NCBI GenBank assembly: GCA_024226255.1
Contig: JAAELU010000671.1
Location: 1-41,888 of the forward strand
Direction: 5' to 3'
Length of the DNA: 41,888 nucleotides
Source of the DNA: a bacterium
GTDB lineage: Bacteria > Actinomycetota > Acidimicrobiia > Spongiisociales > UBA5794
The notes below the pieces were generated by a model. It did not search any database, was not told the DNA's origin, and worked only from the letters and a program-made list of their open reading frames with translations. This document shows positions 23,571-30,967 of the stretch, piece by piece (the stretch's first letter is position 1; each line of letters starts with the position of its first letter). The translations under genes were made by a program, and so were the position numbers.

Positions 23571-25984
23571 CCCCGCAGGGCGATGTTCTCCGCGTCGTAG
23601 GCGGGTTCGGCGAGGACGGTGGCGGGGCGCATCTCGCCGAGAAGCTTCACCTCGAACCGCGTACCCGGCACCACTAGGTCTGGCTCCACGTACCCGAAGG
23701 CCAGGCTCTTGCCCACCGTATGCCCGTATGCGCCGCTGGTTGTGAGGCCCACCGGGCGGCCGTTGTAGAAGATCTGCTCGTTGCCTTGGGCGTCGTTGTC
23801 GCCGTCGGCAAGCTCCATGTAGATGATCTGCAGGCGAGATCCGGACTCAGCCATGTCGAGCGTGGCCTGCCTGCCCTTGAAGTCGCCGACATCAAGGTTG
23901 AGGAAGCGCTCGAGGCCCGCCTCGTGCATGGTCACTTCGGTGGTCAACTCCGAACCCCAGCCTTTGTAGGCCTTTTCCATCCGCATCGAGTTGATGGCGT
24001 ACAGCCCGAAGTCTCGAATGCCGTGCTGGGTGCCCGCTTCCATGATCGCCTCGTAGAGTTCGGCCATCCGGTCCATTGGGTGATACAGCTCCCAACCCAG
24101 CTCGCCGACATAGGAGACCCGAATCGCTCGACATGGGACTCCGGCCACCTCGATCTCGGCGGCGGTGAGCCACGGGAACCTCTCGTTGCTCAGGTCAGCA
24201 TCGGTCAGCGTCGCCAGCACCTCGCGCGATCTGGGACCGGCGACGGCGAGCGCCGCATACTGCTCGGTGACATCTGCGACGGTCACGTCCTCGCCAGTGC
24301 CGACATGCTGCACGAGCCAGTCGTAGTCGTGTTGCTCGGCCACGATCGATGACAGCAGGAAGAAGCGGTCCGGTCCGAGCCGGGTGATTGTCATCTCGCT
24401 CTCGATGCCTGCCAGGTCGGTGAGCATATGCACCAGGCGAACCCCATGATCGGTACTGGGGATTCGGTTGGCGCTCATCCGCTCCAGAAAGGCGGCGGCG
24501 TCTGGGCCGGTCACGTCGATCTTGGCGAATCCGGTGATGTCGGCAACGCCGACGCCGTCGCGAACCGCCCGGCATTCCTCGCCAACGGGGCTGAAGGAGT
24601 TGGAACGTCGGAACGAGTAAATCTCCCCTTCACCGGCTGTGTCGAACCACTTGGGGCGCTCCCAGTTGTAGTTCTCGGCGAAGATCGCCCCCTTCGCTTT
24701 GAGTGTCTCGTAGATGGGGTTGGTCATGATCTCCCGGCCGGCGGGGCGATACTCCCCGGGCATCCGGGTCTGATACATCTCGTGGTACTCATCGATAGAC
24801 CGATCGATTGTGTAGTCGCCGGGGGCGTGATGGCTGAAGCGGCGCGGATCCATCTCGCGGACGTTTATCTCGGTCTGGCCGTGCACCATCCATTGCGCCA
24901 GATACTTACCGGCTCCGGGACCTTGCGTGATTCCAATGCTGGCGCCAAGGCAGTACCAGTAGTTGCGTAGCCCGGGGGCTGGTCCCATGAGGTAGCCGGC
25001 ATCAGGAGTGTGGGTGATCGGGCCGTTGATGACCTGTTTGATGCCGGCCTCGGCGAAAGCGGGGATCCGATCGGCGGCCAGCCCGAGTGAGTCCATCAGG
25101 CGATCGAGTGACGGCGGCTCCAGATGGAACTCCAATTCCCAATCGATGCCGTCCAGGCCATAAGTCTGGGAATCCTTCATTTCGTAAGGGCCGATGATCA
25201 ACCCGTCGTGTTCCATGCGGTAGTAGCAACTGGCCTTTGGATCGCGCAGCACCGGCAGTTCCTTGTCGAGAGCAGCCACCGCCGGCATCGCTTCGGTCAC
25301 CAGGTATTGGTGAATCATGTTCGCCACTGGAACTTCGAGTCCGACCATCGCTCCCAGTTGCGGGCCGTACGACCCGGCGGCGTTCACGACGTGTTCGGCA
25401 ACGACGCGGCCCTTCTGGGTGATGACCTCCCAGCGTCCATCGGGGAGTTGGCTCATGTCGGTGACCCGGTTCTTCTTCGAGATCTCCGCCCCGAGCTTGC
25501 GGGCGCCGGCGGCCATCGCATTGGTTGCCATCGTCGGGTCGGTCCATCCGTCGTTCGGCGTGTAGAAGCCCATCAGGACGTCGTCGTTTGTCATCAGCGG
25601 ATGGATGTCGAGGCATTCGGATGGAGACACGAGATGACATTCGACTCCCGCCAGATTGAGGGCGTTCTCCACCTTGTGGAACCAATCGACCTGTTCGGGA
25701 GTGACCGCAAGACGCAACGCCCCGCATCGATGGAACCCTGCCGACAGCCCGGTTTCGATCTCGAGCCGGGCGTATAGGTCGATGGCATGCTCATGGACCT
25801 TCGCCATGTTGAGGCTGCCAATGAAGTTGGGTACCAGCCCGGCTGCATGCCAGGTCGATCCTGAGGTGAGCTCACCCTTTTCCACCAGCAGGATGTCGGT
25901 CCAACCTTCGTGCGCCAGGTGATAGAGCAACCCAACACCCATGGCGCCGCCGCCGACGATGACAACTTTGGCTTCTTCCCTCAT
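23567..25984 (-). CDS. FAD-dependent dimethylglycine/sarcosine dehydrogenase-like oxidoreductase
   Basis: This 805-residue enzyme has two domains. The N-terminal DAO-type FAD domain has GGGAMG at 11-16 and STWHAAGL, where His46 corresponds to the His that carries covalent FAD in dimethylglycine and sarcosine dehydrogenases. From about residue 430 a GcvT/aminomethyltransferase-like domain follows (KIDVTGPDAAAFLERMSANR ... MRMEKAYKGWGSELTTEVT), which would bind tetrahydrofolate and take up the released C1 unit. The likely reaction is oxidative N-demethylation of a methylated glycine or related amine. AAGGAG sits just before the ATG. A 115-bp tandem duplication starts 31 nt upstream and may contain or duplicate its promoter. 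Confidence 0.88.
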   Translation of the reverse strand: MREEAKVVIVGGGAMGVGLLYHLAHEGWTDILLVEKGELTSGSTWHAAGLVPNFIGSLNMAKVHEHAIDLYARLEIETGLSAGFHRCGALRLAVTPEQVDWFHKVENALNLAGVECHLVSPSECLDIHPLMTNDDVLMGFYTPNDGWTDPTMATNAMAAGARKLGAEISKKNRVTDMSQLPDGRWEVITQKGRVVAEHVVNAAGSYGPQLGAMVGLEVPVANMIHQYLVTEAMPAVAALDKELPVLRDPKASCYYRMEHDGLIIGPYEMKDSQTYGLDGIDWELEFHLEPPSLDRLMDSLGLAADRIPAFAEAGIKQVINGPITHTPDAGYLMGPAPGLRNYWYCLGASIGITQGPGAGKYLAQWMVHGQTEINVREMDPRRFSHHAPGDYTIDRSIDEYHEMYQTRMPGEYRPAGREIMTNPIYETLKAKGAIFAENYNWERPKWFDTAGEGEIYSFRRSNSFSPVGEECRAVRDGVGVADITGFAKIDVTGPDAAAFLERMSANRIPSTDHGVRLVHMLTDLAGIESEMTITRLGPDRFFLLSSIVAEQHDYDWLVQHVGTGEDVTVADVTEQYAALAVAGPRSREVLATLTDADLSNERFPWLTAAEIEVAGVPCRAIRVSYVGELGWELYHPMDRMAELYEAIMEAGTQHGIRDFGLYAINSMRMEKAYKGWGSELTTEVTMHEAGLERFLNLDVGDFKGRQATLDMAESGSRLQIIYMELADGDNDAQGNEQIFYNGRPVGLTTSGAYGHTVGKSLAFGYVEPDLVVPGTRFEVKLLGEMRPATVLAEPAYDAENIALRG

Positions 25985-26015
25985 GGGACTCCTTCGGCAA
26001 CGATTGCTGGCGCAA

Positions 26016-26245
26016 CGAATCTAGCGTTTGGCGGTGTGCTGTGGCGATGTGGGGTGCACCGGAGGTAGTCCGCAACGGTGTCTCTCCCCCCGGTCTGACT
26101 CGGCTTCGGGAGGCAGACATTTGGGTGGGGCGAATCTAGCGTTTGGCGGTGTGCTGTGGCGATGTGGGGTGCACCGGAGGTAGTCCGTAACGGTGTCTCT
26201 CCCCCCGTCTGACTCGGCTTTGGGAGGCAGACATTTGGGGGGAGC
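26016..26245. repeat. 115-bp tandem duplication upstream of the flavoenzyme gene
   Basis: Copy 1 (26016-26130) and copy 2 (26131 to about 26245) both open CGAATCTAGCGTTTGGCGG and differ at only a few positions, e.g. TCCGCAAC/TCCGTAAC, a lost G after CCCCCC, and CTTCGG/CTTTGG. Each ends in a family 2 hairpin (copy 1 at 26061-26130). The near identity implies a recent duplication. Read toward the gene, each copy holds TAGATTCG near its end, so a promoter might be duplicated; this is weak. No gene is present between 25985 and 26424. Confidence 0.8.
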
Positions 26246-26304
26246 ACCCGAGGAACGAGGGGAGGGGGGAAGCGGAGGTAGTCCGAAAGGCGAACGTTGC
26301 GTCG
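26196..26304 (+). repeat. G-rich hairpin repeat family 2, copy C
   Basis: TCTCTCCCCCCGTCTG opens a hairpin closed by CAGACATTTGGGGGG around the loop GGCTTTGGG. Then follow GAGCACCCGAGGAACGAGGGG, a G-run, GGAGGTAGTCCGAAAGGCG and ACGTTGCGTCG. It is collinear with copy A (8607-8723) and with the reverse complement of the element at 40399-40585. About 50 nt further on, GTGTTGCGGCGTTGTCG also matches the 40-kb copy, so the shared element is longer than the hairpin. Confidence 0.7.
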
Positions 26305-26414
26305 CCGTGCGAAGTGGGAGCAGACGCCGTTCCGGACGGCTGTGGGTTATCTGCCGACAGGTGTTGCGGCGTTGTCGCGACTTCGCTTCCCGCTCCGCCT
26401 CGCAAAGCCTCGGT

Positions 26415-26458
26415 TCCTCCCCCGTCAGCCACCCAAAGCGGCGTCTGACGGGGGAGGA
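26415..26458 (-). repeat. Family 2 hairpin forming the 3' end of the phosphatase gene
   Basis: A perfect 14-bp stem has arms TCCTCCCCCGTCAG (26415-26428) and CTGACGGGGGAGGA (26445-26458). The 16-nt loop holds the family core CACCCAAAGCGGCGT. The phosphatase stop codon lies within the distal arm, so the hairpin encodes the last ten or so residues. Confidence 0.75.
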
Positions 26459-26883
26459 GCCGCGTCGGTCCACTCTTTGGCGCGCGCATCGATCGCAGCC
26501 GCAATCTGATCGCGGGCCGCCCGATATACGTCTATGTCGTATCCGTACGGGTCCGGGACGTCACCGTTGGGGTCGAGTAGTTCGACTCTGTCGGCGAAAC
26601 CGGGGAAAGCAGAAATCACGCGCTCGCGATGACGATTGGTCATCACATAGATGTGGTCGGGGAGTGGAGAGAATGACTTGTTCAGCTGAGTGGCGCGTAG
26701 GTCTCTGATGTCGACCCCGATCTCATCGGATGCCGTCGTGGCCGGTGTCGTCGGGACTGATCCGCGCACTGCGATCGTTCCGGCTCCCGAGAATGTTGCC
26801 CTGTCTCCGTAGCGCGCCCTGGCGATGCCCTCAGCCATTGGGGACCGACAGATGTTTCCCGTGCAGACGAACAGGATGTGCAT
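26425..26883 (-). CDS. Low-molecular-weight protein tyrosine phosphatase family protein
   Basis: This 152-residue LMW phosphatase has the P-loop CTGNICRS with nucleophile Cys7 and Arg13, and the general acid Asp111 in the DPYG loop. The family dephosphorylates protein tyrosines or, in relatives, arginines; arsenate reductases share the fold but normally have additional Cys residues not seen here. It begins 5 nt after the stop of the C26 hydrolase and is probably in the same operon. The C-terminal APPPSDAALGG is not a family feature. It is encoded by a family 2 repeat hairpin that contains the stop, so the native C-terminus seems to have been replaced or extended by the repeat. Confidence 0.88.
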   Translation of the reverse strand: MHILFVCTGNICRSPMAEGIARARYGDRATFSGAGTIAVRGSVPTTPATTASDEIGVDIRDLRATQLNKSFSPLPDHIYVMTNRHRERVISAFPGFADRVELLDPNGDVPDPYGYDIDVYRAARDQIAAAIDARAKEWTDAAPPPSDAALGG

Positions 26884-26888
26884 GTGGA

Positions 26889-27635
26889 CTAGGCGGTCGC
26901 CGAACGGGCCGCAGCGGCGTTCTCAACGAAAGCGGCGAACAGCCGGCGTGATGCGTCATCGTCAACGGTCGCGAGGTATTCCGGGTGCCACTGCACGCCG
27001 ATCAATGGCCAGCCGGCGTCGTCAGACTCAATCGCCTCGATCACCCCGTCGTCAGCCCAGGCGACCGGGTGGATGCCGTCGGCGACCTGCCGCAGTGCCT
27101 GATGGTGGATCGAATTGACCCCGAGCTCGGTGGTGCCGACAAGTGCCGCAAGGCCGCACGATTCATCGATTCGGACATTCTGATGGGGTACGTAGACGCG
27201 CTCCCCGATCTCAGCATGGCTTTGGGACGACCCGATCTCGTTGGGAATGTCCTCAACGAGAGTGCCCCCAAGAGCGACGTTGAGGATCTGGATGCCGCGA
27301 CATATCGCCAGAACCGGCATCTTGCGGCGGTGCGCCTCACGCGCCAGTGCGATCTCGAATCGGTCCCGCTTGGAATCGATCCCGTACATCTCCTTGGTGG
27401 GCTTGCTGCCATAGAGGGTGGGGTCGACATCGCCGCCGCCGGTGAGGAGCAAGCCGTCGATACGGTCGAGCAATGTCGGCACCGCCTCATCGTTCACCGC
27501 GGTCAGAAGCACAGGAATCCCGCCACCTCTGGTGACCCCGTCGCGGTAAGTGTGACTGAGAGTGTCCGCCCACAGGTCTCCGGCCGAAGCGTGAACCAGG
27601 CGCGGACGAGTCGTTATGCCAATGAGTGGGCCCAT
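26889..27635 (-). CDS. Gamma-glutamyl-gamma-aminobutyrate hydrolase family protein (peptidase C26)
   Basis: This 248-residue class-I glutaminase-like hydrolase has a catalytic triad visible as Cys112 in AICRG, and His217 and Glu219 in VQWHPEY. LLLTGGGDVDPTLYG near residues 62-76 is typical of PuuD-type enzymes. PuuD releases GABA from gamma-glutamyl-GABA in putrescine breakdown, but no other putrescine-pathway gene is present, so the gamma-glutamyl substrate is open. It is the first gene of a pair with the LMW phosphatase. TATCAT, the best -10 match of the window, lies 6 nt before its ATG. Confidence 0.87.
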   Translation of the reverse strand: MGPLIGITTRPRLVHASAGDLWADTLSHTYRDGVTRGGGIPVLLTAVNDEAVPTLLDRIDGLLLTGGGDVDPTLYGSKPTKEMYGIDSKRDRFEIALAREAHRRKMPVLAICRGIQILNVALGGTLVEDIPNEIGSSQSHAEIGERVYVPHQNVRIDESCGLAALVGTTELGVNSIHHQALRQVADGIHPVAWADDGVIEAIESDDAGWPLIGVQWHPEYLATVDDDASRRLFAAFVENAAAARSATA

Positions 27636-27641
27636 GGCGGA

Positions 27642-27647
27642 ATGATA
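27642..27647 (-). promoter_or_regulatory. Putative -10 box of a leaderless promoter
   Basis: On the minus strand TATCAT lies 6 nt before ATG 27635, with no Shine-Dalgarno. Confidence 0.45.
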
Positions 27648-27769
27648 CCCGAGGTGGACCCTGGCCTCACCAGGTTGCTTTCCAGCGCCCGGTCCGCGAT
27701 CCTATAGGCAGGGACGGGGGTTAATTCCGCCGCCCTGTTCTTCGTTTTCCAACTCGAGGGTCTGAATTT

Positions 27770-27862
27770 ATGGGTTCGCTCGTCAAGAAGCGACGCAAGA
27801 AGATGTCGAAGCACAAGTACCGCAAGCGCGTCAAGGCCAACAGGCACAAGCGCAAGCGTTAG
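27770..27862 (+). CDS. bS22-like small ribosomal protein (AURKAIP1/COX24 domain)
   Basis: This is a 30-codon gene: ATG GGT TCG ... CGT TAG, encoding a protein that starts MGSLVKKRRKKMSKHKYRK and ends RHKRKR. Sixteen of 30 residues are Lys or Arg. It closely resembles the mycobacterial 33-residue protein (MGSVIKKRRKRMAKKKHRK...) identified as ribosomal protein bS22 near the decoding centre and related to the COX24/AURKAIP1 C-terminal motif. GAGGG lies 9 nt before the ATG. It is easily missed by size filters. A GC-rich hairpin follows 40 nt later. The 134-nt gap shared with the divergent C26 gene should hold its promoter, but I cannot place one with confidence. Confidence 0.9.
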   Translation: MGSLVKKRRKKMSKHKYRKRVKANRHKRKR

Positions 27863-27902
27863 GTGTTTCTGGTCGAAGCAGGTCTTCGATCATGTCCAAA
27901 CG

Positions 27903-27928
27903 GAAGCGGCTCCAACAGGGGCCGCTTC
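27903..27928 (+). terminator. Hairpin after the bS22-like gene
   Basis: GAAGCGGC (27903-27910) and GCCGCTTC (27921-27928) form an 8-bp stem; two further C-G pairs inside are possible. The tail is TGCCTGTCT rather than a T-run, so it is a weak intrinsic terminator. Confidence 0.5.
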
Positions 27929-27990
27929 TGCCTGTCTCAGGCGACCCGAACTGCCCGCTTGTCAACGATTCAGCATCAAGTCCCAGGGGC

Positions 27991-28233
27991 TCACATCATC
28001 ACGATGAGCTTCTCCTGCGGCGACGCCTGAAACAGGTCGGTGGAGGTGTCCAGGAGATTGCTGGTGTCCAAATTGGACATGGCGGCCTTCATCTGGGCTT
28101 CGAAGTCACCAAGACTGTCGGATTCCACGAACCAGTACACCGTACCGGTGTCACCACCAATCTCGAGGCCCCACTCCGCGGGCACTCCGTAGTTCTCCTG
28201 CCAGTGGGCACAGATCTCTCTTGCGAACGCCAT
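27991..28233 (-). CDS. Small conserved-looking protein of unknown function
   Basis: The protein has 80 residues, no signal peptide or membrane segment. I do not recognise the family. An amphipathic N-terminus (MAFAREICAHWQENYG) is followed by a beta-rich centre (TGTVYWFVESDSLGDFEAQMKAAM), which loosely recalls ferredoxin-like dimeric alpha-beta barrel proteins of the NIPSNAP/Dabb type. It lies 30 nt downstream of the PAC2 gene on the same strand, so co-transcription is likely. Confidence 0.6.
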   Translation of the reverse strand: MAFAREICAHWQENYGVPAEWGLEIGGDTGTVYWFVESDSLGDFEAQMKAAMSNLDTSNLLDTSTDLFQASPQEKLIVMM

Positions 28234-28263
28234 CGCTTCTGTCCGCTAGCCGCGTGTCACGCG

Positions 28264-29118
28264 TCAACGTTCGGGCTGCTCCCGGAGGAAGTCCTCAATC
28301 TCGCTGAGCAATTCATCACTGGCCGCCGGCGTGATCGACGCAGGATCAGCATTGATCTCGAGCTCCGCCACGTAGTCCCGGAGATCTCCTGACGCCTCGA
28401 TGGCTTTGTCAACCTTCTCGATGAAGTCATGCGCCAGGGCATCGAGCCGGTCCAGCGGGACGCTGAGGTCGACCGCATCGGTGGCGGTGCGCGTCAACGC
28501 CAGCATCGCCTTCGGGTTGGGATTGGCAGCCAGGTAGTGAGGCGTGGCCGCCCACAGGCTCAACGCCGGCAGGCCAACCTCGCGACATGCCTCCATCATG
28601 ACGCCGACTATGCCGGTGGGGCCCTCGTAACTCGAAGTCATCAGCCCCAGCTCGGATACCAGATCGGGATCGGACGCAACACCGATGATTGGCACCGGCA
28701 TCGAATGGGACACCTGCCCGATGAACGCGCCCAGCAGGAGAACACTCTCAACATCGTTTTCAGCCAGGACTTGAGTGATGTGGCGGGCGTAGGTTTTCCA
28801 CCGGAAGGAAGGCTCATCGCCAACCACCAGAAGAAGGTCTCGTTTGTCATTCGGAAGGTGGGCGCCGAAGAACCGCGTCATCGGCCAAGACAGGCGTCGG
28901 GTGCCACCGTCGTCGATCCTCACCTGCGGCCGATGCGCCTGGAAGTCGTAGAACTCCTCGGGATCGATGGCGGCGAATGGTTCGGTGAGCTTGAGCTCCT
29001 CGATCAGGTACCGCACGCTCCCGGATGCAGCATCGGCGGCATCGTTCCATCCATCGAACGCCAGGATCGCCCGCGGGCGCCGGAGTTGGGGCTTCTCAAA
29101 TCTGCGAACAACTTCCAT
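28264..29118 (-). CDS. PAC2 family protein
   Basis: This 284-residue protein runs from ATG 29118 (MEVVRRFEKPQLRRPRAIL). The PAC2 fold (proteasome-assembly-chaperone 2 related) is indicated by LAFDGWNDAADAASGSV at the N-terminus, VLLLGAFIGQVSHSMPVPIIGVASD in the middle and SLWAATPHYLAANPNPKAMLAL. PAC2 proteins are widespread in actinobacteria and archaea, and their biochemical role there is unclear. There is no catalytic motif. TAGCCT lies 8 nt before the start, suggesting a leaderless mRNA; an in-frame TTG at 29121 is less likely. The gene is divergent from the membrane-protein pair and followed by a small unknown gene. Confidence 0.85.
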   Translation of the reverse strand: MEVVRRFEKPQLRRPRAILAFDGWNDAADAASGSVRYLIEELKLTEPFAAIDPEEFYDFQAHRPQVRIDDGGTRRLSWPMTRFFGAHLPNDKRDLLLVVGDEPSFRWKTYARHITQVLAENDVESVLLLGAFIGQVSHSMPVPIIGVASDPDLVSELGLMTSSYEGPTGIVGVMMEACREVGLPALSLWAATPHYLAANPNPKAMLALTRTATDAVDLSVPLDRLDALAHDFIEKVDKAIEASGDLRDYVAELEINADPASITPAASDELLSEIEDFLREQPER

Positions 29119-29126
29119 CAACCCAA

Positions 29127-29132
29127 AGGCTA
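29127..29132 (-). promoter_or_regulatory. Putative -10 box of a leaderless promoter
   Basis: On the minus strand TAGCCT lies 8 nt before the PAC2 ATG at 29118. Confidence 0.45.
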
Positions 29133-29226
29133 GGCCGCTCCACCGACTATTTCACCGCCGAATCCTGTTCCGGCGTATCTGACGGCCGGTATTGGCGTGC
29201 ATCTACGCAGGAACGGGAGGGGGTCG

Positions 29227-29280
29227 GCCACATTGTCAGTCAGCCGACTGTTGGTAGGTGTCGGCTGGGTGACAATTGGC
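29227..29280. promoter_or_regulatory. Long interrupted hairpin in the PAC2/membrane-pair divergent region
   Basis: GCCA / TGGC (27-30 with 77-80 of 292xx), ATTGTCA (29232-29238) / TGACAAT (29270-29276) and CAGCCGAC (29241-29248) / GTCGGCTG (29260-29267) give about 19 bp in one helix, with a bulged C, a 2x2 internal loop and an 11-nt loop. It ends 67 nt before the first membrane gene. It may be an operator or a 5'-leader structure of that operon. Confidence 0.5.
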
Positions 29281-29347
29281 GGCAGACGGAGGGCCGATGC
29301 CGGTTGCCTGCGGCGAGGACAGAACATCTATCTCGAAGGAGGAGATG

Positions 29348-30271
29348 ATGACTGCGAGATTCGCAACACTGACGAAGCCGGCCACCAATGCCGACTTTCG
29401 TGGACTGACGGGACATCGTCGGATTGGCTTTGCACTCGCCGTCGCCGGTCTCATGTTGGCGGGAGTGACGCTCATCGCCAATCTGGTGGCCTCCGACGTC
29501 GACGCGAGCGGATCGCTGTCGATTCTGCGTTGGTCCTTTGGGCTGACAACGTTGGCGTTCGGCACCATCAAACTGGGCATCGCCATTGTCCTGGTCGGAA
29601 TACTGATCCGGCTATGGCATCGAGTCGACAGTGTCAAAGCTGCATTTGCGGCACTCAAGCCGGACGGAGGCGGGGGCACCATCCAGAAGGGTGCCACGAA
29701 GACCGCATTCGGCGCGGCCACAGTCGACGTGACAACCCCGAGCCCGCTGCCCATCCACAAGATGGCGCGCAAGATGTGGCTGCCGATGCTGGCGATGGGT
29801 GCCATGGCACTTGCCATCGGCACCGTCATATCGTTCGCCTGGTCAGGCGATGAATCCAACGTTGCCCTGAGCGCGTGGACCCAAGGAACGCAGTTCCTCG
29901 GCGAGGCAATGCTGCTGGCGGGAATCTCTTTCCTGCTCGGCACCATCCTCGCGGCCCTCCGTGAAGGCGGCGGCAGTGTTCAAGAAGCGCTTGGGTTAAA
30001 GGTCGTGACACTGAAGATGCCGACCACAGCCAAGGTCTTCGTGGCCCTCATGATGGTTGGCCTGATGCTCGGCATCGTCCAGTTCGTCCTACACACGATC
30101 GTCGCCGGTGGCGTTGACACCCCGGCAGCATGGTTCGCGTGGCTGGGACCGCTGCGAGAGCTCTCACTTGGCCTGCTCCTGGCGGGCATCGTCATGGCGC
30201 TGGTCACGATCGGCAATGTGCTCGGATTCCAGTTCGGCCGTCTCCGTGAGATCGCCACGACCGGGCAGTAG
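29348..30271 (+). CDS. Multi-pass membrane protein, first of a paralogous pair
   Basis: The protein has 307 residues from ATG 29348, chosen because AAGGAGG lies 5 nt upstream; the adjacent ATG at 29345 is too close. Two N-terminal helices (about 27-48 and 64-88) precede a linker. A four-helix unit from about residue 136 (PIHKMARKMWLPM) to 303 ends in FGRLREIA. That unit is homologous to the whole of the next gene product: the cytosolic loop LREGGGSVQEALGLKVVTLKMPTTAKVF aligns with LGAFRKGGGEIQESVGDDVKTVKMPVTARVF. I do not recognise a named family and no transport or catalytic motif stands out. Ten nt separate the two genes. Confidence 0.75.
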   Translation: MTARFATLTKPATNADFRGLTGHRRIGFALAVAGLMLAGVTLIANLVASDVDASGSLSILRWSFGLTTLAFGTIKLGIAIVLVGILIRLWHRVDSVKAAFAALKPDGGGGTIQKGATKTAFGAATVDVTTPSPLPIHKMARKMWLPMLAMGAMALAIGTVISFAWSGDESNVALSAWTQGTQFLGEAMLLAGISFLLGTILAALREGGGSVQEALGLKVVTLKMPTTAKVFVALMMVGLMLGIVQFVLHTIVAGGVDTPAAWFAWLGPLRELSLGLLLAGIVMALVTIGNVLGFQFGRLREIATTGQ

Positions 30272-30281
30272 GAGAAACACA

Positions 30282-30893
30282 ATGACAACTGCAACTTCAT
30301 TTGATACCAAGTCCAGTACCAAAGGCCTCGGCTATGCGATGCCACACAAGATGGGCCGGGCGCTGTGGGCGCCGATGTGGCTAATGGCTCTCATGGCCTT
30401 CGCCGTGGGGTTCGTCCTGGCAATCGCGCGGGCGAGCATCATTGCCGATTTCGGCGTCGCCGATCCGGGAGCACAGCGACTGAATCACCTGGTTCCGGCC
30501 TTCATGTTCATTGGCTTCGCCGCGGTCTTTGCTGCTGTCTCATTCGCAGTGGCCCGAATCCTCGGCGCCTTTCGTAAGGGCGGCGGAGAGATTCAGGAGT
30601 CCGTTGGTGACGATGTCAAGACCGTGAAGATGCCGGTCACGGCTCGTGTCTTCATGGCCATGATGATGATGGGCATGATGCTGATCATCGTCATGGTGGC
30701 CTTGCACTTCGTGGCGGCCGGCAACGCCGGTACTTGGACCACTGAGAGCCTGGAAGCATGGGCCCGGTCGCTCGAAGGCTTCCGTCGGCTCGGAATCGCC
30801 ATGTATCTATTCGGCATCGCCTTTGGCCTCGGCACGATCATCACCGTGCTGCGGTTCCAGTCGATCCGTATCCGCGAACTGGCACACGTCTAG
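30282..30893 (+). CDS. Four-helix membrane protein, second of the paralogous pair
   Basis: The protein has 203 residues from ATG 30282, with GGAG 7 nt upstream in the short gap after the first gene. Four helices lie near residues 27-50, 68-94, 121-147 and 169-190. The methionine-rich third helix (MAMMMMGMMLIIVMV) and the conserved loop KGGGEIQESVG...KMPVTARVF mirror the first gene. The protein corresponds to the C-terminal two thirds of its neighbour without the two extra N-terminal helices. Tandem duplication with co-expression suggests a hetero-oligomer (inference). Function unknown. A clean terminator follows. Confidence 0.75.
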   Translation: MTTATSFDTKSSTKGLGYAMPHKMGRALWAPMWLMALMAFAVGFVLAIARASIIADFGVADPGAQRLNHLVPAFMFIGFAAVFAAVSFAVARILGAFRKGGGEIQESVGDDVKTVKMPVTARVFMAMMMMGMMLIIVMVALHFVAAGNAGTWTTESLEAWARSLEGFRRLGIAMYLFGIAFGLGTIITVLRFQSIRIRELAHV

Positions 30894-30927
30894 GGATATC
30901 AGCGAGCCATACGACCCGACCGCAAGG

Positions 30928-30955
30928 AAGGGAGCCGGGGACCCCCGGCTCCCTT
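30928..30955. terminator. Rho-independent-type hairpin between convergent genes
   Basis: AAGGGAGCCGGG (30928-30939) pairs with CCCGGCTCCCTT (30944-30955) around a GACC loop, followed by TCACGTTT. It can serve both the membrane pair and the convergent cysteine/cystathionine synthase gene. Confidence 0.8.
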
Positions 30956-30967
30956 TCACGTTTGGAG

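Noticed and set aside
26016-26304. Direct repeats considered as a CRISPR array
   Set aside because: The units are 115 bp, adjacent, with no spacers, and no cas gene is present.
26021-26504. Minus-strand open frames of 80-150 codons across the repeat cluster
   Set aside because: They follow the tandem repeats, overlap the phosphatase 3' end in another frame and show no conserved domain; the peptide similarity between copies comes from the DNA repeat.
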